Assembly (NCBI RefSeq): GCF_028280385.1 | Contig: NZ_JANQLX010000017.1 | Location: 62,001-126,000, forward strand | Source of the DNA: Allomuricauda sp. | GTDB lineage: Bacteria > Bacteroidota > Bacteroidia > Flavobacteriales > Flavobacteriaceae | DNA: 64,000 nucleotides | Direction: 5' to 3' | Part shown: positions 35,465 through 44,757 of the stretch, one piece after another | Layout of the letters: the number at the start of each line of letters is the position of its first letter | Position numbering within the stretch: the first letter of the stretch is position 1 | Program-made: the position numbers and the translations under genes | Notes under the pieces: model-generated | The model's database searches: none | Told to the model about the DNA's origin: nothing | Seen by the model: only the letters and a program-made list of their open reading frames with translations

Positions 35465-36472
35465 TTACCTCCTTTTAAAAAACAGCTTAGGAAACAGTTG
35501 TTCCGCTTCCTTATTCTTAAAAGTAAGCAAGATTGTGGATTTTAAGAAACCCCAACCATATCCAGTAAATTGAATCAGGGCGGCAAAGACCGAAAGAACG
35601 GCCACCTTACTATTCCCTTCCTTAAGCAAGGCACCCAAAAAAAGCAACAAAAAATAGAAGGCGTATGCCAATAAAACCCAATAAAGTTTAAAGAAAACCA
35701 ACACTATGGCAATCAATAGCCCAATCATAAACAGGGTAGGAAACCAGTATGTTAGTTTGGCCGTGCCGGGATGCCATTTGTTTAAGATGGGGCGAACCAT
35801 TCCAAATTTGTTCACCTGGATGTAGAATTTGTTCCAATCTATCCGCCGTTTGTGATATACATAAGCTTTGGGAAACAACCTTGAGCCAAAACCAGCCTTC
35901 CAAATGCGAAAGGTGAGGTCAGGGTCTTCCCCTGGGTGAATACGGCCAAAACCACCCACTTTTTCAAACGCTTCCCTGGAAATTCCCATATTAAAGCTGC
36001 GTGGCTGAAACTTTCCAACTGATTTTTCTCCACCTCGGATTCCACCTGTGGTAAAAAACGAGGTCATCACAAAGTTGATGGCCTTTTGAACCACTGTGAA
36101 CTTTTTGTCTGCCGCATCCGGACCTCCAAAACAATGGACAAAATCAGTATTTAATTCCTCATGGACTTCCACCAGATATTGTTCTGGGAGAATGCAATCC
36201 GAATCCAGGATGATAAAGTAATTCCCCCTGGCCTTGCGCATTCCAAAGTTTCTGGAATCCCCCGGACCGGAATTTTCTTTGAAATAATAGGAAAGCTGAA
36301 GCTGCTCTCCAAAGCTCTTCACGATGTTCTCCGAACTTTCAGTGGAGCCATCCTCAACAATGACCACCTCATAATCCCCTTGAAAATTTTGGGCCACTAA
36401 GCTTTCCAATAGCTCCTTTATTTCATCAGGCCGATTGTAAACGGGGACAATTATGGAGATATATAGATGCAT
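35465..36472 (-). CDS. Family 2 glycosyltransferase, membrane-associated
   Basis: I choose ATG 36472 (335 aa), giving MHLYISIIVPVYNRPDE; the ATG four codons upstream is less likely. The GT-A fold shows the NDP-sugar region (VVIVEDGSTESSE) and the DxD motif in ILDSDCILP. The C-terminal third has two to three hydrophobic helices (WFPTLFMIGLLIAIVLVFF and neighbours). It probably adds sugars to a lipid-linked glycan or polysaccharide at the inner membrane. The acceptor is unknown. Confidence 0.9.
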   Translation of the reverse strand: MHLYISIIVPVYNRPDEIKELLESLVAQNFQGDYEVVIVEDGSTESSENIVKSFGEQLQLSYYFKENSGPGDSRNFGMRKARGNYFIILDSDCILPEQYLVEVHEELNTDFVHCFGGPDAADKKFTVVQKAINFVMTSFFTTGGIRGGEKSVGKFQPRSFNMGISREAFEKVGGFGRIHPGEDPDLTFRIWKAGFGSRLFPKAYVYHKRRIDWNKFYIQVNKFGMVRPILNKWHPGTAKLTYWFPTLFMIGLLIAIVLVFFKLYWVLLAYAFYFLLLFLGALLKEGNSKVAVLSVFAALIQFTGYGWGFLKSTILLTFKNKEAEQLFPKLFFKRR

Positions 36473-36481
36473 ATTGAAATA

Positions 36482-36513
36482 CAAAAGCCACCCTTGTTGG
36501 CGAAGGATGGCTC
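36482..36513 (-). terminator. Rho-independent terminator of fabI
   Basis: Read on the minus strand, AGCCATCCTT pairs with AAGGGTGGCT around a seven-base loop (36486-36512, one mismatch). TTTTG follows. It separates fabI from the glycosyltransferase operon. Confidence 0.65.
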
Positions 36514-36532
36514 CCTATGAATTGAATTTTTC

Positions 36533-37345
36533 TTACTCACTAAATTCATCAATGACTTCCTGGCTTACTCCTGTATTGGAAAACCCTCCATCATGGAACA
36601 AATTCTGCATAGTTACTTTTCGTGTCAAATCTGAAAACAAGCTCACGGTATAATCCGCACAATCTGCAGCGGAAGCATTGCCCAAAGGCGACATTTTTTC
36701 CGCATAATTGATAAAGCCATCAAAACCTTTTACACCCTGACCAGCGGTGGTGGGTGTTGGCGATTGTGAAATGGTGTTAACACGCACTTTCTTTTCCTTC
36801 CCAAAGAAGTAGCCGAAACTTCTCGCCACCGATTCCAGATAGGCCTTGTTGTCGGCCATGTCATTGTAATCCGGGAAGGTGCGCTGTGCGGCCATGTATG
36901 TAAGGGCAACAATGCTTCCCCATTCGTTCATGGCATCAGCTTTAAAAAGGGTCTGCATCACCTTGTGGAACGATAGGGCTGAAACATCCCATCCCTTCGT
37001 GGTGAAATCATATTTCTCATCTGTGTACGCCCGCCCCTTTCTTACATTGACAGACATTCCAATGGAGTGCAGTACAAAATCCAATTTACCACCCAAAATC
37101 TCCATGGATTGTGCAACCAAGTTTTGCAAATCCTCTTCATTGGTGGCATCGGCCGGAATAATTTCTGAATTGGTGCTGGCCGCCAATTCCTTGATCTGGC
37201 CCATGCGCATGGCAATGGGAGCGTTGGTCAAGACAAAGGTTCCGCCCTCCTCATGGACGCGCTCTGCGGTTTTCCATGCAATGGAATTTTCATCCAATGC
37301 CCCAAAAATAATTCCTCGCTTACCTTTTAAAAGATTGTACGCCAT
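36533..37345 (-). CDS. fabI: Enoyl-ACP reductase FabI
   Basis: This 270-aa short-chain dehydrogenase reduces trans-2-enoyl-ACP in the last step of each fatty-acid elongation cycle. The N-terminal GKRGIIFGALDENSIAW binds NADH. The catalytic pair is Y160 and K167 in FPDYNDMADNK with the FabI spacing of six residues. A TATCTTTG element (minus strand, 37374-37381) upstream may be its -10-like promoter part. Confidence 0.96.
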   Translation of the reverse strand: MAYNLLKGKRGIIFGALDENSIAWKTAERVHEEGGTFVLTNAPIAMRMGQIKELAASTNSEIIPADATNEEDLQNLVAQSMEILGGKLDFVLHSIGMSVNVRKGRAYTDEKYDFTTKGWDVSALSFHKVMQTLFKADAMNEWGSIVALTYMAAQRTFPDYNDMADNKAYLESVARSFGYFFGKEKKVRVNTISQSPTPTTAGQGVKGFDGFINYAEKMSPLGNASAADCADYTVSLFSDLTRKVTMQNLFHDGGFSNTGVSQEVIDEFSE

Positions 37346-37430
37346 TTTGTGTGTGTATTGTTTGGTTTAGCGGCAAAGATATTTATTCTTATCGATTTTT
37401 CGTCGTCCCGCACCTGTTTCCGGTCCCAGT

Positions 37431-39083
37431 TTACTGCAGCAACTGTTTGGCGTGGGCCAATGCGGATTCTGAAATGGTTTTGCCCCCCAACATTTCTGCA
37501 AGTTCTTGAATCCTTTCCTCTTCGGAAAGCCTCTTCATCTGGGTAGTGGTGCCCACAAGGTTTTCTTCTTTGTACACCTTAAATTGTTGTGCGCCTTTTG
37601 ATGCTACCTGCGGCAGATGCGTTATGGAAAATACCTGCATGGTCTCGCTCATCTCCTTCATGATCTCGCCCATCCTATTTGAAATTTCTCCAGAAACCCC
37701 CGTGTCTATCTCATCGAACATCATGGTGGGCAGCTGCTCGTATCTAGCCAAAATGGACTTTATGGTGAGCATTATCCGCGACAGTTCCCCCCCGGAAGCC
37801 ACTTTTTTGAGTTCCCCATAAGCGGAACCCTTGTTTGCGGAAAACAAGAAGACCAAATCATCCTTACCATTGGCCTTAAAAGTTTCGGACGGATTGATCT
37901 CTATCTTGAATGTTGCTGAGGGCATCCCCAAAGCGTAGAGATTTTCTTGGAGCATGCTTTTTAATTTGGGAATAACGGCATTCCGTGAATCCCTGAGTCT
38001 CTCAGCCAATACCTGGACAGCCTTTGTTTTCTTTTCCAGTTCCAACTGTTGCTCCTGAATTTTGGACTCGATATTTTCAACCGCATCCACCCTTTTGGCC
38101 AATTGATCCTGAATGGCCATAAGCTCCTTCACGGAGGCTACCTGGTGTTTTTTCTGGAGATCGTACAAGGTCTGCAACTGTCCGTTTACGGTTTCCAATC
38201 GGGAGGGATTGGCCTCCACACCATCTTTCAAGTGCTCCAACTCCCCCGCAATATCGTCCATTTCTATATAGATGGATTGTATCCTATCGTTGAGTGAGTC
38301 ATATCGATCCCCGTACTCGGCCAAATTCTGAAACGCCCTTTTAAGATCGGCCAACCTACCCAGGACCCCCATTTGTTCGTCATTCAACAACTGATGCCCC
38401 GAAGCCAATTGCTCCATTATCTGCTCCACGTTATTGAGTTGCTCATATTCCTGCTCCAATTCCTCCTGCATGCCTTCCCTGAGCTGGGCAGTTTGTAGTT
38501 CTTTGAGCAGAAAACTGTTGTAATCGTGTTCTTTGTTGGAATTGGCCTGAAATTCGATTAATTCCGACAAATTTTTAGAAGCCACCTTATAGGCCTGCAA
38601 TTGGATTTTATAGTTGATCAAGGCTTCCTGATTTTCCGCCAAGGCATCCACGACCCGCATTTGAAAATCGTTTTCCGTGAGTTGCAAGGTCTGGTGTTGG
38701 GAGTGCACATCCACCAATTGTTCCCCCAATCGTTTCAATACCTCAAGGTTCACTGGGGAATCGTTTACAAATGCCCTTGACTTGCCACTGGGCAGAATTT
38801 CACGTCTTAGGATGGTACTGTCCTCATAATCCAAATCGTTCGTGTCAAAAAAAGCTTTGAGATTGTATTTGGACACATCAAAATCTGCTTCGATGATACA
38901 CTTTTGCGCCTGGTTTTTTAAGGAAGTCAAATCGGCCCGTTTGCCCAATACCAAAGAAAGTCCACCCAATAATATGGATTTTCCCGCTCCGGTCTCACCA
39001 GTGATCGTAGTGAATCCATCCGTGAACGAAACATTCACATCATCAATCAACGCATAATTCTGAATGGAAAGATTAGTAAGCAA
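37431..39083 (-). CDS. recN: DNA repair protein RecN
   Basis: This 550-aa SMC-like ATPase acts in recombinational repair of double-strand breaks. Walker A is TGETGAGKSILL at about 30-40, the long coiled coil spans about 150-370, and the ABC signature ASGGELSRIML is followed by Walker B (MMFDEIDTGVSG). It is the last gene of the bamD-rpoZ-coaBC-porD-recN cluster, 46 bp after porD, an order conserved in many Bacteroidota. Confidence 0.96.
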   Translation of the reverse strand: MLTNLSIQNYALIDDVNVSFTDGFTTITGETGAGKSILLGGLSLVLGKRADLTSLKNQAQKCIIEADFDVSKYNLKAFFDTNDLDYEDSTILRREILPSGKSRAFVNDSPVNLEVLKRLGEQLVDVHSQHQTLQLTENDFQMRVVDALAENQEALINYKIQLQAYKVASKNLSELIEFQANSNKEHDYNSFLLKELQTAQLREGMQEELEQEYEQLNNVEQIMEQLASGHQLLNDEQMGVLGRLADLKRAFQNLAEYGDRYDSLNDRIQSIYIEMDDIAGELEHLKDGVEANPSRLETVNGQLQTLYDLQKKHQVASVKELMAIQDQLAKRVDAVENIESKIQEQQLELEKKTKAVQVLAERLRDSRNAVIPKLKSMLQENLYALGMPSATFKIEINPSETFKANGKDDLVFLFSANKGSAYGELKKVASGGELSRIMLTIKSILARYEQLPTMMFDEIDTGVSGEISNRMGEIMKEMSETMQVFSITHLPQVASKGAQQFKVYKEENLVGTTTQMKRLSEEERIQELAEMLGGKTISESALAHAKQLLQ

Positions 39084-39129
39084 TTCAGCAGATTTTCCCC
39101 GTAAAGATATGGCTCTTTGGAGAAATGGG

Positions 39130-40020
39130 CTAGTAATTTATCTCGTTCCAGATATTGGAATAAAAAGGGGCCACCCTATTTAAGGTTTCCTTGAGTTTTA
39201 CGATGTCCACCTTGGGGCCATCAGAGAAGATATTTCTGATTTCCTCAGATTTGGCATCAAAAAATGTTTGAATCAAAAAGGCGTTGGGCCTACGCTTGAT
39301 CAGGGTTTCGAACAATCGCATGCTTCCGGCTATTACCTGTTTACCGGTACTGTTGTTATCTCCAAGGATATCCAGACCTTTACGATGGTAATTGTACATG
39401 GCAATGCGATATTCCCTAAAGGAATTGCTCATTAGATTGTCCACCAATTCAAATCGCGAGCGTTCCCCAGTTTCCTGGTTCCACCCAGCAAAGTTAGATC
39501 CCTGCGCCTGGGTTACAATGTTCTGGGCCTTGCGAAACATTTCATCGCCCCCTTCCAACGAAAAAGTATCGGCATCCAAGCCTAAAATCACGTACACATA
39601 ATACGAAATGACCCCAATTAAATTGGACTCAAATACATTTTCATTGTACACCAAGGGCTGAAATTCCTGATATTGAAAGTTAAAGGCATTGTCCTTGTAA
39701 TTGAATATGGGACTTTCATACGAAGTATTGAAAACCGGACGCGAGGATTGTATCTGGATATTGGCCTCGAAGCGGTCAGATTCGTATTGCGTAACGGTAA
39801 TGAACATCCGCGCACTCACCCTTTCATTTTCCCGATATACCCTATTGGTCCATTTGCTCTTGTTCACAAAATCGTTCAGGGAACGTTCCAATGTCCTAAA
39901 AATCTGCTGGTTGGTCTGATTGACCTGATCAGAGTTTACCGTTATGGTACAATTGAGCTCTTGCGCAAGGGTAATTTGCGAAAGGCAAAACAAGAGAACA
40001 AGCGATAAAATCCTATGCAT
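39130..40020 (-). CDS. porD: DUF4835 protein (PorD-type, type IX secretion)
   Basis: This 296-aa protein has a signal peptide (MHRILSLVLLFCLSQITLAQ) and mature sequence with QELNCTITVNSDQ, FVNKSKWTNRVY, YYVYVILGLDADTFS and a C-terminal YSNIWNEINY. DUF4835 proteins are the PorD family associated with type IX secretion in Bacteroidota; the precise role is not settled. It overlaps the coaBC stop by 8 bp. Confidence 0.88.
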   Translation of the reverse strand: MHRILSLVLLFCLSQITLAQELNCTITVNSDQVNQTNQQIFRTLERSLNDFVNKSKWTNRVYRENERVSARMFITVTQYESDRFEANIQIQSSRPVFNTSYESPIFNYKDNAFNFQYQEFQPLVYNENVFESNLIGVISYYVYVILGLDADTFSLEGGDEMFRKAQNIVTQAQGSNFAGWNQETGERSRFELVDNLMSNSFREYRIAMYNYHRKGLDILGDNNSTGKQVIAGSMRLFETLIKRRPNAFLIQTFFDAKSEEIRNIFSDGPKVDIVKLKETLNRVAPFYSNIWNEINY

Positions 40021-41218
40021 CTAATCTGGTGATAATTTCTTCCCAAATGTCCGAAGCCACTTCCGGCTTTGTCTTCAATGCAAACGTTTTTATCTGGGAA
40101 TTCTTATCAATAAAGGTAATTTTATTGGTGTTGCCGCCAAAACCAGCGCCCTGGTCCTTCAAAGAGTTGAGCACAATGGCATCCAAGTTTTTTCGCTGCA
40201 GTTTTCCCTGTGCATTTTCCATTTCGTTTTCCGTCTCCAACGCAAAACCGACCAAAAACTGGGTTTTCTTTTTTTCGCCGAGGGATAATAAGATATCAGG
40301 GTTGCGCTCCAGTTCAATCTGGAGGTCCCCCTCCTTCTTTTTCATCTTTTCCGTGGCTACATGTTTGGGTCTATAATCTGCCACCGCCGCTGCGGCAATC
40401 GCCACATCCATTTGGTCAAAGTGCTTATGGCATGCATCGTACATCTCCTGGGCGGAGGTTACACGGACCACCATTATGGATTCATGTTCCACAGTAAGAC
40501 TGGTGGGTCCTGAAACCAATACGACCTTGGCACCCAAACTTGCAGCTTTTTTTGCCAGTTCAAACCCCATGGTACCGGACGATCGGTTGCCCAAAAAACG
40601 CACCGGGTCCAAGGGCTCATGGGTTGGACCTGCGGTGATCAGTACTTTTTTTCCGGATAACGGGAGTCCTTTGGACAAGTCGTTTTGGACAAACGCCAAG
40701 ATATTCTCCGGTTCTGCCATGCGACCCTCCCCGTGCAGACCACTTGCCAATTCGCCCGATTCAGCCGGAATCATTTTATTCCCAAATGACAGTAGCTTTT
40801 CCAAGGATGCGGCCGTACTTGGGTGTTTGTACATATCCAAATCCATGGCGGGAGCAAAATATACCGGACATTTTGCGGATAAATAGGTGGCCAAAAGGAG
40901 ATTATCACAGGTTCCCTGCGACATTTTGGATTGGGTGTTGGCCGTGGCCGGGGCAATGATCATCAAATCCGCCCATAATCCAAGTTCCACATGATTGTTC
41001 CAAGAAAGACTGCCATCCTCTTCATTTATAAAATCCAACAAAACGGGATTCTTGGAAAGGGTGGACAAGGTAAGTGGGGAAACAAAAGAGCCGGCACTTT
41101 GGGTCATAATAACTTTGACCTGAGCACCAGCTTTTATCAATAATCTTACAAGAAAAGTCGTCTTGTAAGCGGCAATTCCCCCGGTAACGCCCAAAAGGAT
41201 ATTTTTACCGCTCAACAT
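40013..41218 (-). CDS. coaBC: Bifunctional phosphopantothenoylcysteine synthetase/decarboxylase
   Basis: This 401-aa protein catalyses two steps of CoA synthesis. The N-terminal flavin decarboxylase (CoaC) reads GVTGGIAAYKT, with catalytic H76 (NNHVELG) and FAPAMDLDMY. The C-terminal synthetase (CoaB, from about 190) reads LITAGPTHEPLDPVR and GNRSSGTMG. Start follows rpoZ after 3 bp. Confidence 0.97.
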   Translation of the reverse strand: MLSGKNILLGVTGGIAAYKTTFLVRLLIKAGAQVKVIMTQSAGSFVSPLTLSTLSKNPVLLDFINEEDGSLSWNNHVELGLWADLMIIAPATANTQSKMSQGTCDNLLLATYLSAKCPVYFAPAMDLDMYKHPSTAASLEKLLSFGNKMIPAESGELASGLHGEGRMAEPENILAFVQNDLSKGLPLSGKKVLITAGPTHEPLDPVRFLGNRSSGTMGFELAKKAASLGAKVVLVSGPTSLTVEHESIMVVRVTSAQEMYDACHKHFDQMDVAIAAAAVADYRPKHVATEKMKKKEGDLQIELERNPDILLSLGEKKKTQFLVGFALETENEMENAQGKLQRKNLDAIVLNSLKDQGAGFGGNTNKITFIDKNSQIKTFALKTKPEVASDIWEEIITRLDA

Positions 41219-41221
41219 GTA

Positions 41222-41548
41222 TTAGGCGTCTTTCTCGGTGTTTCTGTAGTAAATTTTATCTTCCAACCACTCCATAACAGCCAAGGCATGTGGTTTGGGC
41301 AGTTTTTCGTAAAACTTGGAAACCTCAATTTGCTCCTTGTTCTCAAAAACTTCTTCTAAACTGTCACTATAAGTGGCAAATTCCTCCAGTTTCTCCAACA
41401 ATTCCTTTTTGATCTCAGAATTGATTTGGATGGCTCTTTTGGCCGCAATGGAAATGGCTTCGTAAATGTTCTCCGTCTTCTCGTCAAATTCGTTCCTGTT
41501 ATGGGTAACCGTGGAAACGGGAGCTTTGGTGTTCTTCAAATCTTGCAT
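41222..41548 (-). CDS. rpoZ: RNA polymerase omega subunit, Bacteroidota type
   Basis: This 108-aa protein starts MQDLKNTKAPVSTVTHNRNE and contains NIYEAISIAAKRAIQINSE, the omega-specific helix, in the form found in Bacteroidota. It promotes assembly of RNA polymerase. It is embedded between bamD and coaBC, with spacings of 19 and 3 bp. Confidence 0.93.
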   Translation of the reverse strand: MQDLKNTKAPVSTVTHNRNEFDEKTENIYEAISIAAKRAIQINSEIKKELLEKLEEFATYSDSLEEVFENKEQIEVSKFYEKLPKPHALAVMEWLEDKIYYRNTEKDA

Positions 41549-41567
41549 ATACGGAATGGTTTATGTG

Positions 41568-42383
41568 TTATTTGGAGCTGGAATATGTGCTCAGCTCTTT
41601 TTGTATTTTGGCAGACAGGTCATCTGCTTTCTTTTTAAATTGGGATTCAGGAAAATACCGAAGTAGATTGTTATAGGCGTCCAAGGCCTCCTCCAATCGT
41701 TCCTGCTTTCTGTTTTCTGTACTGTTCAGGGCCAAATTCGTAGAAGCTTCTATTCTGTAGTACAAAGCCTCTTCTCTATATATAGATCCCGGATTATCTG
41801 AAATAAAGTTGTCCAGGGCGGTAATGGCAGAAATCAAAATGGGATAGTTGAACTTGCCCAGTTTGTTGAACTGCTTCGCGATCTCTATTTGTTTTCTTTC
41901 TTTTTTGGATGTCAACTCCTTGGCCATGGCATTGGCCTCTTCAAAAAATTCAGATTCGGGATAGGTGTTGATAAAGGTCTGCAACCTAGCCAAGGCCTTA
42001 TCCGTATCCGTTTGATCTAATGAATATGCTGGCGAAAGCATATAATAACTCTTAGCTCCCAAAAAGGAAGCTTCCTGAATCTTATCGCTACGGGGGTACG
42101 ACTTGATAAATCTTTCAAATTGATACCCTGAGAGGTAGTAATCCTTCGTCATAAAATAAGAGTTGGCAAAGAAAAACATTACCCTTTCCCCCTGGGGCTT
42201 GCCCACATATCTGGGCGCAATCTGTTCGAACAAACGTTTTGCCCGTTTAAAATCGCCTTCGTCATAGTATTTTTGGGCCAAATCATATTTAGCCTTAACA
42301 TCCTCATTTTTAAGTACTTTTTGGTACTCATTACAGGATGAAAACAAAATAATGGCGAAAAGCAATGGAAGAATCGACCTCAT
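41568..42383 (-). CDS. bamD: Outer-membrane assembly lipoprotein BamD
   Basis: The start at ATG 42383 (271 aa) gives a proper lipoprotein signal MRSILPLLFAIILFSSC with C17; an ATG four codons upstream is alternative. TPR helices follow (KAKYDLAQKYYDEGDFKRAK, YPESEFFEEANAMAKEL, YFPESQFKKKADDL). BamD is part of the complex that inserts beta-barrel proteins into the outer membrane. A TAATTTTG element (minus strand, 42400-42407) sits immediately upstream. Confidence 0.93.
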   Translation of the reverse strand: MRSILPLLFAIILFSSCNEYQKVLKNEDVKAKYDLAQKYYDEGDFKRAKRLFEQIAPRYVGKPQGERVMFFFANSYFMTKDYYLSGYQFERFIKSYPRSDKIQEASFLGAKSYYMLSPAYSLDQTDTDKALARLQTFINTYPESEFFEEANAMAKELTSKKERKQIEIAKQFNKLGKFNYPILISAITALDNFISDNPGSIYREEALYYRIEASTNLALNSTENRKQERLEEALDAYNNLLRYFPESQFKKKADDLSAKIQKELSTYSSSK

Positions 42384-42496
42384 TTTCAAAAACATTTTGC
42401 AAAATTAGTGATAATCAACGGATTTAAAAAATGAAAATCCGCATCCAAAAATAAGCGTCGGTACCCCTTTTGGCCAAGGTTTTGGCTAAGATTTAA

Positions 42497-43393
42497 CTAA
42501 GGCCGGGCAAGCTCCAATTCCAAAGATTTCAAGAATTCGGAAATGCGTTTTTTCAAACCTGGTGTGGCTTCAACCAAAGGTAAGCGCACCTCGGCCGAAC
42601 ATAGTCCCAAAGTTTCAAAAATACTCTTGATCCCGGCAGGGTTTCCTTCTACGAAAATCAACTGCATTAGTGGCAACAACGCGTGGTGAATCTCGTACGC
42701 TGCATCTGCATGGCCACTCGTTCCCAATGCAATCATCTTGGAAAAAGATGCCGGAAGTCCTTGTCCCAAAACAGAAATGACCCCTGCCCCGCCAGCCAAA
42801 ACTGTGGGCAACGCGGTAAAATCATCCCCGGAAAGTACCAAAAAGTCATTGGGTTTGCCCTTTAGGATCTGATCTATTTGGATCATATCGGCACAGGCCT
42901 CCTTGATCGCAACAATTTTTGGGAAATCATGGGCCAATCTCAAGGTGGTCTCGGGCAACATATTGCTTCCCGTCCTTGCCGGTACGTTGTACAGGATAAT
43001 TGGAATAGGAGAAGTGTTGGCGATGGCCTTAAAATGTTGGTAAATCCCTTCCTGGGTGGGACGATTATAGTAGGGCGTAACGGAAAGGATGGCCGTGAAC
43101 TCCGATAAATCAAGGGTTTTAAGCTCGTCCAAAATGGCAGCGGTATTGTTTCCACCTACCCCGAGAACCAATGGAAGGCGGCCTGCATTGGCCCTAACCA
43201 CAACATCGGCCACCAGCTGTTTTTCCGATTTGGACAGGGTAACGGATTCCGCGGTAGTTCCTAAAACCACCAAATAATCCACTCCTCCCTGGATATTGTG
43301 CTCCACTACCCGTTCCAAGGCTGTGGTATCAATCGAAAAATCATCTTTGAACGGGGTTACCAACGCAACACCCGTGCCCATTAATTGCTCCAT
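42497..43393 (-). CDS. dapA: 4-hydroxy-tetrahydrodipicolinate synthase
   Basis: This 298-aa TIM-barrel enzyme condenses pyruvate with aspartate semialdehyde, the first committed step to lysine and meso-DAP. Schiff-base lysine is K164 ([10 protein letters not shown]) and the proton-relay tyrosine is Y135 ([10 protein letters not shown]). [10 protein letters not shown] near residue 45 is the pyruvate-binding part. Its start codon overlaps the stop of the DUF6913 gene by one base. The later DAP gene dapF lies at 60866. Confidence 0.97.
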   Translation of the reverse strand: MEQLMGTGVALVTPFKDDFSIDTTALERVVEHNIQGGVDYLVVLGTTAESVTLSKSEKQLVADVVVRANAGRLPLVLGVGGNNTAAILDELKTLDLSEFTAILSVTPYYNRPTQEGIYQHFKAIANTSPIPIILYNVPARTGSNMLPETTLRLAHDFPKIVAIKEACADMIQIDQILKGKPNDFLVLSGDDFTALPTVLAGGAGVISVLGQGLPASFSKMIALGTSGHADAAYEIHHALLPLMQLIFVEGNPAGIKSIFETLGLCSAEVRLPLVEATPGLKKRISEFLKSLELELARP

Positions 43394-43926
43394 TACAATT
43401 CGTTTAAAACTTTTAAATATTTCTTTAATTCACTTTTGAACAAGTCAAAATCGTTTAAGGATGTATTTAAAATCAAATCGTTGATCTTGTGATCCAAGGT
43501 GCCAAATCCAACCTTGAGTCGAGCTTGTGTTTTTACAGAAAGTAATTTCATCATCAGATTGTCTTCCTGATAATAGTTGAGAAGCATATCGTACTCCCTT
43601 CCCAAAAACTCCAGTACATATCCGTTCTCGATATCACCTTTCCATCCGAGGTCCTTGTCGGAAAAAATCTGAATGGCATACGGGGAGTTTTTGTCATATT
43701 CCCTTTTGTAACCAATGATTTTTATTGCGTTGGGCCTAAGCTCATATTCATCTATAAGCTCATAAAACACCTCGGCGTTGGAAAACTTGTCCACATCCAC
43801 AATACAGCCTATACTTGATATTCCTCTGCCCCGATTTAGCTCAGCGGCAGGCTTTTGCATGGCATCTTGTAGATATTTCAGACCCGATTTAACCTTAAAT
43901 TTATCCTGGAGCCCTTTTAAAAACAT
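43393..43926 (-). CDS. DUF6913-like conserved protein
   Basis: This 177-aa soluble protein has no signal or membrane helix. Features are [33 protein letters not shown] and a C-terminal [19 protein letters not shown] recall it as the Flavobacteriia family DUF6913, usually next to dapA; function is unknown. It is translationally coupled with dapA (one-base overlap). Confidence 0.7.
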   Translation of the reverse strand: MFLKGLQDKFKVKSGLKYLQDAMQKPAAELNRGRGISSIGCIVDVDKFSNAEVFYELIDEYELRPNAIKIIGYKREYDKNSPYAIQIFSDKDLGWKGDIENGYVLEFLGREYDMLLNYYQEDNLMMKLLSVKTQARLKVGFGTLDHKINDLILNTSLNDFDLFKSELKKYLKVLNEL

Positions 43927-43989
43927 TATTTTTACTGATTTTTACAAAGGTAAATAATCTACCTCGACTCCTTAAACAAAGATACGCTT

Positions 43990-44757
43990 GTGAGTATTTT
44001 AAATTTCAAACAAATTGTTTTATTTGCAACAATTGGTCTTTTAGCTTCCTGTCAACCCAAGGACCAACATCTCTCCAAAATTGATGGAAAACTGCTCCCC
44101 ATAGACAGTACCTTGACCCAGGTAGATTCCATAGTTTCCTTTGTGAGTCCATTTAGAAACAGAATCAACCAAATATTGGACAGCACCCTGGCCATTGCAC
44201 CTGAGGATATCAATTTGGATGACGGCCCCAGGAACACTTCCATGGGAAATTTTATGGCAGATGTGATTTTGGAGGAAACCCGGCCTGTTTTTTTAAAACA
44301 AACGGGCAAGGAGCTTGATTTTGTGGTCATGAACCGCGGGGGTATCCGTTCCATTATCTCAGCGGGCAAGGTTACGGCAAGACACGCTTTTGAGGTGATG
44401 CCCTTTGAAAATTATATTGCCGTTGTGGAGTTGGACGGTGCGGCCATGCGCAAGCTAATCAGTTTTTTGATCAATTCGTCCCGCATCCATGCCATTGCCG
44501 GTATGCAGATTGTTTTGGATAGGTCGGGACATCTAGAGTCTGTGAATATAAATGGTAGTCCCTTTGATGAAAACCGGACCTACCATGTGGCCACTTCGGA
44601 CTATTTGGTACAGGGCGGACCCAGTATCGGTTTTTTTGACGAAATCGTATCTGTACACGACACCCAGTACCTAGTGCGAAATGCCATTATAGATCATCTG
44701 AAAAAAATAGATACCGTTACCGCCCAAGTGGACGACCGGTTTATTCAAAAGAACTAA
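43990..44757 (+). CDS. 5'-nucleotidase C-terminal (substrate-binding) domain lipoprotein
   Basis: This 255-aa protein starts with GTG and has a lipoprotein signal (IVLFATIGLLASC, C21). The rest is the 5_nucleotid_C domain of UshA-type nucleotidases: NFMADVILEET, FVVMNRGGIRS, MPFENYIAVVELDG and YHVATSDYLVQGG. It lacks the metallophosphatase domain, which is encoded by the next gene, exactly adjacent (stop at 44757, start at 44758). Together they probably make a two-part 5'-nucleotidase that salvages nucleotides outside the cytoplasm. Confidence 0.9.
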   Translation: MSILNFKQIVLFATIGLLASCQPKDQHLSKIDGKLLPIDSTLTQVDSIVSFVSPFRNRINQILDSTLAIAPEDINLDDGPRNTSMGNFMADVILEETRPVFLKQTGKELDFVVMNRGGIRSIISAGKVTARHAFEVMPFENYIAVVELDGAAMRKLISFLINSSRIHAIAGMQIVLDRSGHLESVNINGSPFDENRTYHVATSDYLVQGGPSIGFFDEIVSVHDTQYLVRNAIIDHLKKIDTVTAQVDDRFIQKN